DNA of 25,000 nucleotides from Owenia fusiformis (GCA_903813345.2 CAIIXF020000254.1:1-25000), one strand, 5' to 3'. Positions 1 through 11,419 are shown, numbered from the stretch's first letter. The notes: generated from the sequence alone by a model not told the origin. A program made the numbers and translations.

Positions 1-1235
1 AGAGTAGACAAGGTATCGAACCAACTAGCTATGACAACTCATATCATGCCTTAAATTGTTAGGATGTACACAGTAGATAAGGTATCAAACCAACTAGCCA
101 CGACAACTTAGACTATGCCTTTAATTGTAAGGATGTACAGAGAAGACAAGGCATCTGACCAACTAGTCATGACAACTTAGACCATGCCTTTAATTGTTAG
201 GATGTACACAGTAGATAAGGTATCTGACCAAATAGCTATGACAACTTAGACTATGCCTTTAATTGTTAGGATATACACAGTAGATAAGGTATCTGACCAA
301 ATAGCTATGACAACTTATATCATGCCTTTAATTGTTAGGATGTACACAGTAGATAAGGTATCTGACCAACTAGCTATGACAACTTAGAATATGCTTTTAA
401 TTGTTAGGATGTACAGAGAAGACAAGGTATCGAACCAACTGGCTATGACAACTTATAGCATGCCTTAAATTGTTAGGATGTACACAGTAGATAAGGTATC
501 TGACCAACTAGCTACGACAACTTAGACTATGCCTTTAATTATTAGGATATACACAGCAGATAAGGTATCTGACCAACTAGCTGTGACAACTTAGACTATG
601 CCTTTAATTGTTAGGATGTACACAGTAGATAAGGTATCTGACCAACTAGCTATGACAACTTAGACTATGCCTTAAATTGTTAGGATGTACACAGTAGATA
701 AGGTATCTGACCAACTAGCTATGACAACTTGAACCATGCCTTTAATTATTAGGATGTACACAGTAGATAGGGTATCTGACCAACTAGTTATGACAACTTA
801 GACTATGCCTTTAATTGTTAGGATGTACAGAGTAGACAAGGTATCTGACCAACTGGCTACGACAACTTATACTATGCCTTTAATTGTTAGGATGTACACA
901 GTAGATAAGGTATCTGACCAAATAGCTACGACAATTTAGACTATGCCTTTAATTGTTGGGATGTACACACTAGATTGGGTATCTGACCAACTAGTTATGA
1001 CAACTTAGACTATGCCTTTAATTGTTAGGATGTACACAGTAGATAAGGTATCTGACCAACTAGTTATGACAACTTAGACTATGCCTTTAATTGTTAGGAT
1101 GTACACAGTAGATAAGGTATCTGACCAACTAGTTATGGCAACTTAGACCATGCCTTTAATTGTTAGCACATACACAGTAGATAAGGTATCTGACCAACTA
1201 ACTATGACAATTTAGACTATGCCTTTGTTATGATG
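1..1235. repeat. 69-bp satellite/minisatellite array, about 18 copies, cut by the window edge
   Basis: The landmark GTAGATAAGGTATCTGACC recurs every 69 bp. I checked unit starts at 4, 73, 142, 211, 280, 349, 418 and 487, and the eighteenth start is at 1177, exactly 17 x 69 further. So there are no net indels across the array, only scattered substitutions. The last copy decays after GCCTTT near 1227. Although 69 is a multiple of three, TAG and TAA codons in the unit prevent any coding frame. The left end lies outside the window. Confidence 0.97.
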
Positions 1236-3287
1236 TGCTACGAAGCAGATTGTTTGATATTCACTTAATCCATTGTCAGATTTAATTAAGAACATAATTA
1301 CAATGACTGTAAAATATACTGCATTATAAGAATAATTGTAGTATTAATGAATAAAAAGCTTTGTGGTACTTACAATATTTGTATTTCCTTACAGTCAGAC
1401 AGTCAGAGATGCTTATTAAATAAGATAACTGACAGGTGGAATGGAATTGAGATTGTGTATTAAAAGGAAATGTCAGTTAGGTACATGTAGACATACACAT
1501 TGCATCTAAATTGACAAACTATGATCTCGGTTAGGATTTAATTGATTGATGTAAAATAGATAAGAAAGGTATCATTCTGAGACGCATCTCTCTGTTTCAT
1601 TAGAAACATAACATGGGTCTCAGAAGAAATGGGGTGTCATTCAGTGTTCTCCAAAGAATTTTTTCAAGTGGGTGCAAAATTTTCATTTTCAAAATTCAGA
1701 CCAAAATTAGTCAAAATATGCCCATTTTACATGATTTTTCTCATTTTCAAGTGGGTGCAATTGAGTACAAGCCTATTATCAAATTTGGTCCTGCGCCCAC
1801 TTGCCCTAATGCTGGGAAGATCACTGTCATTGTTACTATGATCGATAGGAATATGGACTTTCACAATCAACAAAGTATTCAAAACTACTATCATTAATGA
1901 CATGTTGAAACATAAGCAATCATAGAAACTGTTTCTACCCTGAAGAGTTTATGATCCTTTATTACAAATTATTACTGAACATCTAGTCTTGCTTCAAGAC
2001 CCTGGACCCCTTTATCTAATTTACACCAGTTGTGTTGTGTCGGAGAAGTAGATAAGGGTCTTGAAGCAAGACTACTGGACATCAAATTAGCAATTTTATT
2101 TTCCCCTACTTGAATTCATAATCTTTTCCACATACATTTGATATTCCGAATAGCTATGAGACAAGACATATCAGTGAATAATCTCATCATTACACATCAT
2201 TATATAACTTTTATATTGTTTATTTTCTTGCATTCACTCCATTGCTTTCCGAATATTTTAAGTGATCGTCGACGTGTCAGTCTTAATTGGTGTAAAATGT
2301 TTGCATGATGTGGCTTGCTCTTTCGACAATATCTTTCTGGATAGACAGCTTTTGTACTTCAACAACTTTGTATATTCGTGAGTCTGGTGACATCGTCATT
2401 GATTCTCATAGAATAATGAGACGCATTTACACGACGAACTATTCTGCATTTTGGGATGAAAAGCATAATCTAGACTATGTAGTTAGGGATCGAAACCAGC
2501 CATCGTTTTCTCCTGATGACCATTGTGAATTATTGTGTTTTGTGTATTATGGCGACGGCTTTTGTGAATGGATGTTGACCCTTTGAAACGCTTATGGACT
2601 TTGAGACTGGATTTTATCTATCCCACATCATTTGAGACTGAATGCTCTATCTTGTATGAGTACTTGTAGCTACAACTATTTTTGAGAATAAGGGCTTGAC
2701 TAGAACGCAGACGCAATCTGACGCCAGGTGTATATTTTACAGATATACTCGATGCCATTGTCAGATTGCTCTTCAATAATATACCCTCAGCCATTAAATC
2801 ATATTTTCCACAGACAACATATGCCCTCTAGATATCTCCGTAAGATATGCCCCAACCAAGGGTACCCTTTCCATATGAACGAAACCTGTGGTGCCCAACC
2901 TAAGGTTTAAACTATAACTTATAGAAGTACGTCATTATCGTATAGAATTAGCTTTCAATTGATCGCAGGGCAAATGTTTTTTCCAATTACTCAATTATGT
3001 ATACAAAGAAATAAAAAGTGTTGTGATTTGTACAATGACTAAAAGAGAATGATTCTCCGGAAAAGTCAATAGTTGATCTTTATTGATGTTTATATAGCTT
3101 TAGACTAGACCCGTTGCACAATAAAACCGTGTTATCTAAAGGGCAACATATTCATGTATACTGTCTATTGGAAAGGTTAGGACAATAGATACAGAAACAA
3201 CTAAGAGGATCTGGCAACAAGGGGGCATCGACTTCATATTTGAATTGAATATTTGTATTTAATTTGAACTGTAAAACAATGAAAGTA
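1236..3287. other. AT-rich single-copy intronic sequence
   Basis: No convincing gene. Short open frames here (for example 1613-1897 and 2305-2586, plus strand) have no recognisable domain, and the first is an AT-rich stretch with CAAGTGGGTGCAA repeated near 1667 and 1749. The only clear structure is the inverted repeat at 1985-2073. Confidence 0.6.
1985..2073. repeat. Inverted repeat with 19-bp arms, each arm itself palindromic
   Basis: AGTCTTGCTTCAAGACCCT at 1985-2003 is matched exactly by its reverse complement at 2055-2073, across a 51-nt spacer. Within each arm GTCTTG-CTT-CAAGAC is a palindrome, so single arms can also fold. Family unknown; a MITE or foldback remnant is likely. Confidence 0.85.
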
Positions 3288-3356
3288 CGAGGGTTGTCCC
3301 AGAGGTAATTCACCATATGCTCTAACCTCCTTTAATATTCTTCAATTCGACTGAAT
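3288..3356 (+). mobile_element. Truncated 5' end of a mariner-type element
   Basis: This 69-bp piece starts after TA with CGAGGGTTGTCCCAGAGG and matches the left end of the full element at 14714 with about nine substitutions, running through the TIR into subterminal sequence (AATATTCTTCAATTC). It stops about 8 bp before another element at 3365, and no right end follows 4169. It is a decayed fragment of the same family, lost by deletion. Confidence 0.85.
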
Positions 3357-3364
3357 TGGGTAAT

Positions 3365-4169
3365 CCTACTATCACACCAAACTAGTTCTCACTACGTTCT
3401 CGAAAACGGGCTTCAACTGTGTACGAACGGACTGGACGTACTTAGAACCGTTTGGGGTCTATTTATAAACTTCATCGAACGTACTTGAACGGGTAGGTCC
3501 TCTAGAACTCAGAACATGCTCAAAATGCTCTCGTGGTCGTCACGTTCTACAATTAGAACGAGTGACAACGTACTAACGACGAGCTAGACGTACTACGAAC
3601 GGGACCGTCGTACTTCAATCCTACTAGGGACGTTTTTACAACGAGTTGAACTGTCTGAGGACGAATTGAGAACGAGGTAGAACTAATTACAAACGGGTTT
3701 AAACTGATTAAGAACGTATTAACGACTGCTTATGAACGAGTTAGCAAAATATAGCTATCACACCAAACAAGTTGCCACTACGTTCTTCAAAACTGGTTAT
3801 AAACTGTGTGCGAACGGAATGAACGTAGCTGCAACTTTCTAAGGACTATTTACGAACTTCATGAACGTTCTCAGACGGGAATGTGATTTTAGAATTTTGA
3901 AATGATTCAAAATTCGATGGCGATCATACCGTTCTGTAATCAGGTCATGATGACCTTCTAGACAAAGGGACGCGTTATGCGACGTTGCACAACGACGTGG
4001 TGCGACCTGAACGAACTGCGAATGAGATGGACGTATTGAAGACTGTTTATGAACGAAGTAGCAAATCATTTTAGATATATTTTCCGACCACAGCCAGAGT
4101 GAGCCCGTTTTACGACGTTTTCGTTGCAACTGGCAAGAACGGGTAAGAACTAGTTTGGTGTGATAGGGG
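3365..4169. mobile_element. Two-unit TIR element (non-autonomous), copy 1
   Basis: An 805-bp element with ends CCTACTATCACACCAAAC and, inverted, CCCCTATCACACCAAAC; the match continues through CTAGTTCT. The left terminal motif recurs inside at 3755, 386 bp after the first at 3369. The sequence after it parallels the first half (GTTCTTCAAAACTGG versus GTTCTCGAAAACGGG; TATTTACGAACTTCATG versus TATTTATAAACTTCATC; TTATGAACGA then GTAGCAAAT versus GTTAGCAAAA). The element is thus a head-to-tail dimer of a roughly 380-bp module, with the right end only on the second module. It is rich in GAACG-type words. No transposase is visible; the 118-aa minus frame over it is accidental. A flanking AT may be a target duplication, but this is weak. 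Superfamily unassigned. Confidence 0.85.
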
Positions 4170-5639
4170 ATGATAGGGGTATTTGGAAAAGGCATTAAGG
4201 ATGAATTCAGGCCTCTTAGTATACCTGGTTTGTATAGCTTTATAAACGATCAATTATCACTGATTTAATATAGCAACAGAATTTTTCACATACAACCAGT
4301 ATCATTAGAGTAAGCCACAAGCATTCCAGTAAAAGAAATTTACCTATCAATGGCAACCAATTCAATTCACATCATTATAAATCAAATAATTACGCTGTGT
4401 ACTACCAAAGAGATCTCCCTATACTACATGTAGTTCTTTATATCAAAGAATCAAGTTACTAAAATCAAATCGTTTATTTATTTTAATCGCAGTATCCGTG
4501 ACTCCTTTGACAATTGCATATCATGTCTAGCCAGTTCCAAGACCATAGTAAACGGTTCCATACATCACGTAGCTGATATCTCTCTAATGCGGGTAATTAT
4601 CTCATAAAGAAATACTTAAGCAATTTACTTCAGCAAATGGATTAAATCAAACGGGATCATTTTCATTCAATTCTTCAAGAATAACGCAAGGTCTTAGTTT
4701 AATGACTTAAATGCCTAGATCCTAGTATCATAGGAAGCCTCGATGAGGTTGATTTAGAAGGCGTCATGGGCTGTGAATGTTCTGTAATGTGTCTAATCAA
4801 GTTGATAGGTTATCAAATGATAGCACTTCCAATCCTCGTTAATGAATGACATCAGATTTCCTCCGCTCTTCTGAATGTGTATCTTCCAAAATGTTATTTG
4901 AAATAAGTACACTGGATAACACAATAAAGTGCCTGTATCTTTTTTTGTAACGAATTGAATCAATGGAGTGCTCATCTTTTAATCAGGGCAAGGAGGCACA
5001 ATATAACAATATTCCTTTTATCTTTCCTTAGACATAGATGGCTATACATAGGCCAATAGTTTGCCCAAAATCTCAAACATTCTGCAACTGAATTTGTCAT
5101 ATTATGTGCCTCGATATGTAAGTTTCACTGGCTTGTTAGGAAGTCAGGCAATACAAACGGACTAACAGAAATGGACTGGATTCCTGATATAAATGGTCTC
5201 ATATGGCCTCTCATCCCCAACTGTATATGTTGAGGTATTTAGACGAACTTTGTTTTGAGGGTTTGTGTACATATGGTGTTGAAACATAATTTATATTTTA
5301 CTCAAAGCTTTTGAATAATGGCAAAGTTCTCCATTCATACACGACTCCCTGAGCCAATCTAATCAAGATTTATATCTATTTTTAGCTTTTTAGCTTTTTA
5401 TTTATGCTCTCTGGGATAAATATTTCTCTGCGAAGTATTTATCACACTTTAAAGTTGTCTAGTTGAAACGTTCGAGAGAGTACTTGCGTAATCTGCAAAC
5501 ATGTTACAGTTGTCACTAAGGTAGAAGAGAAAGATAGAAAATGTCACCAGGAAACCCCATTCCTCATCATACAAACAATGCCCTTTATACGTACATTTTA
5601 CAAAGAAATAAAGTTTAACACCCCTTCCCGAAAGTATCA
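4170..5639. other. AT-rich sequence, no feature seen
   Basis: I see no coding exon, RNA gene or long repeat. Two minus-strand frames of about 60 codons (4793-4975 and 5449-5640) lack any family signature. A short TTTTTAGC tandem lies near 5382-5400. Confidence 0.55.
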
Positions 5640-6885
5640 TGCGCGCAGAGTCTAGTTATAAATTACGAAGACGAAGCTCTCTTTTAAGAAGTGAAGTCGA
5701 ACGAATGCAAAGGGTACCCGAAATAATTCAAAAAGCATTATCCGAAATTACTAAACCGTACATTTCTTTCATGGTTAAGTCATTGCGATACTAGATAATT
5801 ATTCTACTTAAACAATACAAACCCAAAACCTCATATTTTCTGCTCCATTTTTACGCTAAAAGTTTAACTTTACTATCCTGGTTTAATATATTCTTTCAAA
5901 TTACAAATAAAAACCAATGACATTAAAAATGTTTAGTTTTATTCATCAAACATTAGTTTATTAACTTCATCATTTGTCAAGTCAATTTATGATAAATTGT
6001 TATTGCCTCATATAATTGCTATGTGTAGTGAAGAATCGATAAGTCAAATAAATAGTCATTTCCTGGTCTCTGTGCCTTCTACTCGTCATTTATAGACCAG
6101 GTATAAAAGGAAAACTGTGTTTATCATATCAGATAACAATAAAACTTCTGTACAAATCGTAATGCCTGGATATTAAAGAACTGTGTATATATATATAATA
6201 TTATATAAAACATTCACTTTAGAAAGACAATTGGAAATGGCGAGTCACGGGAATGTACATATTTTTGCGCTGACTCACTGTTCCACAACTAGTTACTTTG
6301 ACGGAACGTCAATGTAACAAAATGGATGAACTTCCTGGATACAAGTTTTTTGTTTTTTCGATTTAAACTTACTTATTAGTCAAATTGCGGATTGTCATTT
6401 GGCACAAAGTAAGACAATATAGTCTAGCTTTTAGAAATCCTCTAAGTTTGGAATTTGATTGTTAAATAAAGCTGTTATTCATGCATCACCATCGCTTTTG
6501 TCGTCGGACTTTCGTCAATGTAACAAAACCGAGGGGCTAAATATATGAATTGCAACTTCATTTACAAAACAAATTCCAAATCGAAGAAACTGATTGAAAT
6601 TACATTATATTTTCTAGCTTTTGGCCGAATTATAATCTGCAACTTGACTTATAAGTAGGTTTAAATTGAGAAACCAAAAAACTGGTAACCAGGTAGTTCA
6701 TCCATTTTGTTACATTGACGTTCCGTCAATGTAACCATTTGTGGAACAGTGTGACTATTCAGTAAAAGGTTCTAAAAATATTTTCAAATAGGGAACCAAA
6801 TTGTTGCGTACGTCTAATTTACCCTTTGCATTTGTTCAACTTCGCTTCTTAAAAGAGAGCTTCGTCTTCCTAGACTCTGCGCGCA
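5640..6885. mobile_element. 1.25-kb inverted-repeat element, outer shell of a nested pair
   Basis: The arms begin TGCGCGCAGAGTCTAG (5640-5655) and end with its reverse complement (6870-6885). They continue inward as GAAGACGAAGCTCTCTTTT, AAGAAG, GAAGT and AATGCAAAGGGTA, ending near 5720 on the left and about 6818 on the right. The left arm carries an 11-bp insertion (TTATAAATTAC). Arm-to-arm identity is high, with only a few transitions. No transposase frame is present. Arm fragments also occur at 17892 and 18302, so this is a dispersed family. No target duplication is obvious at the ends. Confidence 0.82.
6276..6751. mobile_element. 476-bp TIR element inserted in the outer element, TGACT target duplication
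   Basis: Termini are CACTGTTCCACAA and its inverted match TTGTGGAACAGTG. The arms extend about 100 bp at roughly 90% identity, through GTTAC, CAAAATGGATGAACT and the TTTAAAC-CTACTTAT area. TGACT stands directly before (6271-6275) and after (6752-6756), the expected 5-bp target-site duplication. Each TIR holds an internal palindrome; the right one is TTACATTGACG-TTC-CGTCAATGTAA at 6710-6734. A third CGTCAATGTAACAAAA lies in the middle near 6513. CACTG ends recall CMC-type elements, but the 5-bp duplication does not fit cleanly, so I leave the superfamily open. It has no coding capacity. Confidence 0.88.
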
Positions 6886-7626
6886 GGGCAATTTAGTACA
6901 GACCCGTTGAAGTGACGTACAATGTTGTTCCAATGGGACAGCTTTATAGTTTTGACTTTTAAGACGCTTTTTGCTCTCGAAGTCTATCAATCTTTGCTGA
7001 ATGATGAATGAATTTAATTATTTTTCAAGGAAATCAATCGGAATAAATGTAAACTTTTATAACCTGTGTTATTAACGTGTTATGTGAATAAAGTCGACAT
7101 GAGCGAATGGATTTTTTTACCAAAATCAATTGGAATGAATATACACCTGTACTATCCTGGGATTTGATTTTGGCAACCCCATCTATGTCCTTTGCTTAAA
7201 ATTTCAATGGAGATTGATTTTTGATTAATCAATCAAAGTCATCAATGTTCGACCTCTTATAGTAATTTAGGAAAAAACACGTCGAACTATAAGTCTTAGA
7301 AGAAACACTTCACTTTAGTGTAGAATCAGAGTTATTGGTCGAGATCTTGCAATGCATTCTTGAACACCTTAAATATGATATCTTCCAAAAGATCCACGAT
7401 AAACTTTGATACGTGCACCAATGGGGGGGGTCATTTTAGGGGAGTGTTAGTATGTTAGAATTGGGGATCCAAAGAAACATCAACATATAGAAATCGTTTC
7501 GATCGTTTGATATGCACCGAATATTGTATTGCAGATATCTAAATATCGAAAATCGTTTCCAATTGGACGTCGTACCTTATTCAATTAATTGCATTCAAAT
7601 GCCCAAAAATGTGCCTCCTCATCACA
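6886..7626. other. AT-rich sequence, no feature seen
   Basis: Nothing gene-like. It holds an eight-G run near 7424 and a weak repeated phrase (AAATCAATTGGAATGAAT-like, near 7030 and 7120). Confidence 0.5.
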
Positions 7627-7851
7627 GTTTTAAGATATTTTCAATGTTTAATGCAGTTTTAAGATATATTCAATGTTTAATGCAGTTTTAAGATATATTC
7701 AATGCTTAATGCAGTTTTAAGATATATTCAATGTTTAATGCAGTTTTAAGACATATTCAATGTTTAATGCAGTTTTAAGATTGCGTTTTAAGATATGTTC
7801 AATGTTTAATGCAGTTTTAAGATATATTCAATGTTTAAAGCAGTTTTAAGA
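7627..7851. repeat. 29-bp tandem repeat, about 7-8 copies
   Basis: The unit starts GTTTTAAGATATATTCAATG and ends TTTAATGCA. Copies start at 7627 and every 29 bp after, with one short defective copy near 7775-7790 (GTTTTAAGATTGC). The last unit merges into the left arm of the next inverted repeat. Confidence 0.95.
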
Positions 7852-8165
7852 TGTATTCCATACCTACTAAGGTTCTAGGTTAATAACGAGCGGGAATCTG
7901 TATCTAGGGATCTATCACTGAGTAGCGGGGCGGGATGGATACAGCCTGTATCCATCCCGCTCCTAAAAAGGTTCACTCGATTTATGTTCGTTTTTACTAT
8001 GCATACAAAAATAAAGATTATATTTCAAACTTATGAACGTTGTATATTATATTAATTCATTGATCTGTTAAGACTAAAAAAATGCGTATTTTTGAATTTT
8101 GGAACTTTATAAGACAATATTGATATATAAGAATATACCTAGAACCTTAGTAGGTATGGAATACA
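7852..8165. repeat. Foldback element with perfect 29-bp arms
   Basis: The left arm 7852-7880 (TGTATTCCATACCTACTAAG, then GTTCTAGGT) is matched exactly by its reverse complement at 8137-8165. The 256-bp centre includes a perfect hairpin at 7930-7960. No flanking duplication was found. Probably a MITE or solo foldback. Confidence 0.85.
7930..7960. repeat. Perfect 15-bp-stem hairpin with a 1-nt centre
   Basis: GCGGGATGGATACAG, a single C, then the exact reverse complement CTGTATCCATCCCGC. It is GC-rich in an AT-rich background. It sits inside the foldback and resembles the hairpin at 8298-8326, which also begins GCGGG. Confidence 0.9.
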
Positions 8166-8297
8166 CATGTTATGTACGGTCGGTTTTGGATACATGGTTT
8201 ATCCCTAGAGAAAAATGTGTTTATCCCCTACTTGGAGTTTGGAGTTGGACGTGCTATAGGTACACAAAGCAGGTTTGTAAAAACTTATAGTTTCATC

Positions 8298-8326
8298 AGC
8301 GGGCAGATATAGTATATCTGCCCGCT
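8298..8326. repeat. Perfect 14-bp-stem hairpin with a 1-nt centre
   Basis: AGCGGGCAGATATA, a single G, then the exact reverse complement TATATCTGCCCGCT. Like the 7930 hairpin it opens (A)GCGGG, and it lies just outside the foldback arms. The pair may be the ends or processing structures of one element. Confidence 0.9.
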
Positions 8327-9501
8327 ACGTCATAATCGTCGTTCGCATATTGGTTCATTTTGTAACGTTCGCATAATAACTATAAACGACAATGGAAAAA
8401 ACGCAGACAATTGCGATCTGTTTGATGGTTTATAGAAGGGACAAGAATGATATCTCGAAAATCCTCAGCTCGTTACTGCTAAAAATAGTTGTGACGTCAT
8501 GACCAGACCATATTTCATATAAATATAAGAGTGATATTCCTTGTATCAAAAATAGCCTCGTTGTGTTTCAATGATTTGTTACATGTAAACATTGATAGTG
8601 TTGGTTTCTGTTTACAATGTCATGTTGACCATATTGTATACTGTAAAAACCCAAATTTTCAAGGTGCCCTAATTATCACTATTTTCGCTAAAGAGAAATT
8701 AAAGAGCACGGTGAACTTGTTAAAGAGCACAGTGAAATTTTGATTTAACATTGAATTCATTTGGATATTTCTTCAAACAGTGGAATTTAATGCCAAAAAA
8801 TTGTACGGCATTGGTTCGACAGCAAAAAATACAACCATCGTAAGTGTCAACATTACGCGACCCTTTAAATTATACGATATATTTTGAATACCTAAAATTT
8901 TAGTTAGCAAAACCATTATAATGTTTTTCTAATATACATCAATCCACAATCATCAACCCTAGTCAACAATCTTTAGAATGTCAGTATAACATTTGATAAT
9001 GTACTCATATTCAATCCTGTCGTGAAATGACACCTACAGATGAATTTAACTGACATCTGGGTACAAGAAGTTTCATGACTAATATGTTAATAACAAAATG
9101 AGAACAATCTTGTTCTGTTTCAGAACGACCCTGTTGTTAGGTTGAATTTAATTATAATTATTTGTAAAAGTAACATAGTCTCAGTGAAGTGTTTCATATA
9201 AATCCTAGAACGTTGTCACTTAATGATTTATTTAATTTTTAATATTTCGTGAAAAACTCCAGGCACCTTTTTAAGCACAAATGTTGTACACTGTGTATAC
9301 TGTCACTTTACTAGGTATAGTATTGTTCTTGATGAGTAGAACTTGGAATAGTTAATTGAATATTGAGTCATAGTTGCCTTTCTTTAAAATGCAAATGAAA
9401 CTCTAAAGACAAGTCAAGATGCTTGTAGCAGATAGATGAGTGGATCAGATTGACATCAAAGTTGCAAGTTAATTAGGTTAAAGTCATTGATACAACATAA
9501 C
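8327..9501. other. AT-rich sequence, no feature seen
   Basis: No exon or RNA gene recognised. A short duplicated phrase (TTAAAGAGCACGGTGAA / TTAAAGAGCACAGTGAA, near 8699 and 8719) makes up the end of an accidental 70-codon frame. Confidence 0.5.
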
Positions 9502-10294
9502 CCTACTATCACACCAAACTAGTTCTCTCTACATTCTCGAAAACGGGCCTCAACTGTGTACGAACGGACTGGACGTACTTAGAACCGTTTGGGGTCTATT
9601 TACAAACGTCATCGAACGAACTCGAACGGGTAGGTCCTCTAGAACTTAGAACATACTCAAAATGTTATATTGATCGTCACGTTCTACAATTAGAACGAGT
9701 GACAACCTACTAACGACGAGCTGGACGTACTACGAACGGAACTGTCGTACTTCAATCCTACTAGGGACGTTTTTACAACGAGTTGAACTGTCTGAGGACG
9801 TATTGAGAACGAGGTAGAACTAATTGCAAATGGGTTAAACTGATTAAGAACGTATTTATCGACGAGTAAGCAAAAATAAAGCTATCACACCAAGCAAGTT
9901 GCCACTGCGTTCTTCAAAACTGGTTTTAAACTGTGTGAAAACGGAATGAATGTAGCTACAACGTTCTACGGTCTGTTTACGAACTTCATGGACTTTCCCG
10001 GACGGGGAATGTGATTTAGACTTTTGAATCGATTCAAAATTCGATGGCGACCATACCGTTCTGTAATCAGGTCATGATGACCTTCTAGACTAATGGACGC
10101 GTTATACGACGTTTCACACCGACGTGGTGCGACCTGAACTAACTGCGAATGAGATGGACGTATTGAAGACTGTTTATGAAAGAAGTAGCTAATTATTCAG
10201 ACATATTTCCCGACCACAGCCAGATTGAGCCCGTTTTACGACGTTTTCGTAGGACTGGCAAGAACGGGTAAGAACGAGTTTGGTGTGATAGGGG
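9502..10294. mobile_element. Two-unit TIR element (non-autonomous), copy 2
   Basis: A 793-bp copy in the same orientation as the one at 3365 and closely similar along its whole length. It starts CCTACTATCACACC and ends GGTGTGATAGGGG. The internal second start (GCTATCACACCAAGC) begins at 9881, 376 bp after the first. The same dimer layout in two separate insertions shows that the dimer itself is what moved, not a local duplication at one site. Flanks are TAAC and GTTAC, which do not give a clean target duplication. No coding capacity. Confidence 0.87.
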
Positions 10295-10364
10295 GTTACG
10301 AAAAGCACTCAAGGAAATGTAAGATAAAACAATCACATCTCCCTTAACATGCTTTCAGTCCCTG

Positions 10365-11310
10365 ATCACTTTCACTCACTAATCAACCGCACTGTCTCAT
10401 TACCTACATTTACTAATTGACTAATTACCTTCTTACACTTATGACCAGCACTCACAAATTACCTTCTAACACTTATCACCAGCACTGACTAATTACCCTC
10501 TGACACATCATCATCATCATTACCTTCTAATCCTTTTTACATGCACTCGCTTATTACCTTGTAACACTTAACATCAACAATCACCAATTACCTTATAACA
10601 CTTATCATCAGCACTCACTAATTACCCTCTAACACTTATCATTAGCACTGACTAATTACCCTCTAACACTCGTCATCAGCACTCTCTAATTACCTTCTTA
10701 CACTTATCAACAACACTAACTAATTACCTTATAACACTTAGCATCAGCACTGACTAATTACCTTCAAACTTTTATGACCTGCACTCACTAATTACCCTCT
10801 AACATTTAGCATCAGCACTCACTAATTACTCTCTAACACTTATCATTAGCACTGACTAATTACCCCCTAGCAATTATCATTAGCACTGGCTAATCACCTT
10901 CTAACACTTATCATCAGCACTGACTTACCTTCTAATCCTTGTCACATACACTCGCTTATTACTTTGTAACATTTAACATCAGCACTCACCAAATACCTTT
11001 TAACACTTATCATCAGCACTCACTAATTGCCTTCTTACACTTATCATCAGCATTCTCTAATTATCCTCTAACACTTATCATCAGCACTGACTAATTACCC
11101 TCTAACAGTTATCATTAGCACCCACTAATTACACTCTGACACGTATCATCAGCACTCACTAATTACACTCTAACACGTATCACCTGCACTCACGAAATAA
11201 GTACCTATACTCACAAATCACCTACTAACACCAGTCACGTGCACCCACCAATCACCTGATCACAATAATCACTTACAATCACTAATTTCTTGATCACACC
11301 ATTTACCTAC
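10365..11310. repeat. Diverged 34-bp minisatellite, about 28 copies
   Basis: The unit is close to ACTGACTAATTACCCTCTAA followed by CACTTATCATCAGC. Copies drift by substitution and small indels: GACACATCATCATCATCAT near 10501, CTTGTAACACTTAACATC near 10558. Both edges fade gradually. The one strand is almost free of G outside the CAGC and CTGAC words, giving strong strand asymmetry. Not coding. Confidence 0.9.
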
Positions 11311-11322
11311 ACTCACTCATTA

Positions 11323-11419
11323 TCGCATATTCAACCGGCTGTCGATTGACAACTTGACCGAGAGTTGTCCATAGAATGGCAGTCGAGTCGTCAGCCGACA
11401 GCTTGCAGTTGAAATCGCA
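11323..11419. repeat. Small foldback of nested stems next to the minisatellite
   Basis: Outer arms (TCGCATATTCAAC then GCTGTCG on the left; CGACAGC, GTTGAA and TCGCA on the right) pair imperfectly. Inside, GACAACT pairs with AGTTGTC over an 8-nt loop (about 11346-11369). It could be a MITE remnant or a structured RNA; the sequence alone does not decide. Confidence 0.6.

Noticed and set aside
1-1235. CRISPR array
   Set aside because: Whole 69-bp units are repeated without unique spacers and the context is a eukaryotic gene; it is a satellite.
1613-1897. 94-codon frame containing a repeated CAAGTGGGTGCAA phrase
   Set aside because: AT-rich low-complexity sequence with an overlapping 70-codon frame in another phase; neither has a domain.
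2305-2586. 93-codon plus-strand open frame
   Set aside because: No family motif, no partner exon and no clear splice context; chance open frames of this size are expected in 25 kb.
3839-4195. 118-codon minus-strand open frame
   Set aside because: It lies over the second module and right end of the two-unit TIR element, has no recognisable domain, and runs past the element end.
6062-6103. CCTGGTCT / AGACCAGG inverted repeat
   Set aside because: Eight-bp arms over about 25 nt are weak and expected by chance inside the foldback-rich outer element.
10365-11310. Repetitive protein encoded by the 34-bp repeat
   Set aside because: The unit is not a multiple of three, indels are frequent, and no long frame spans it.
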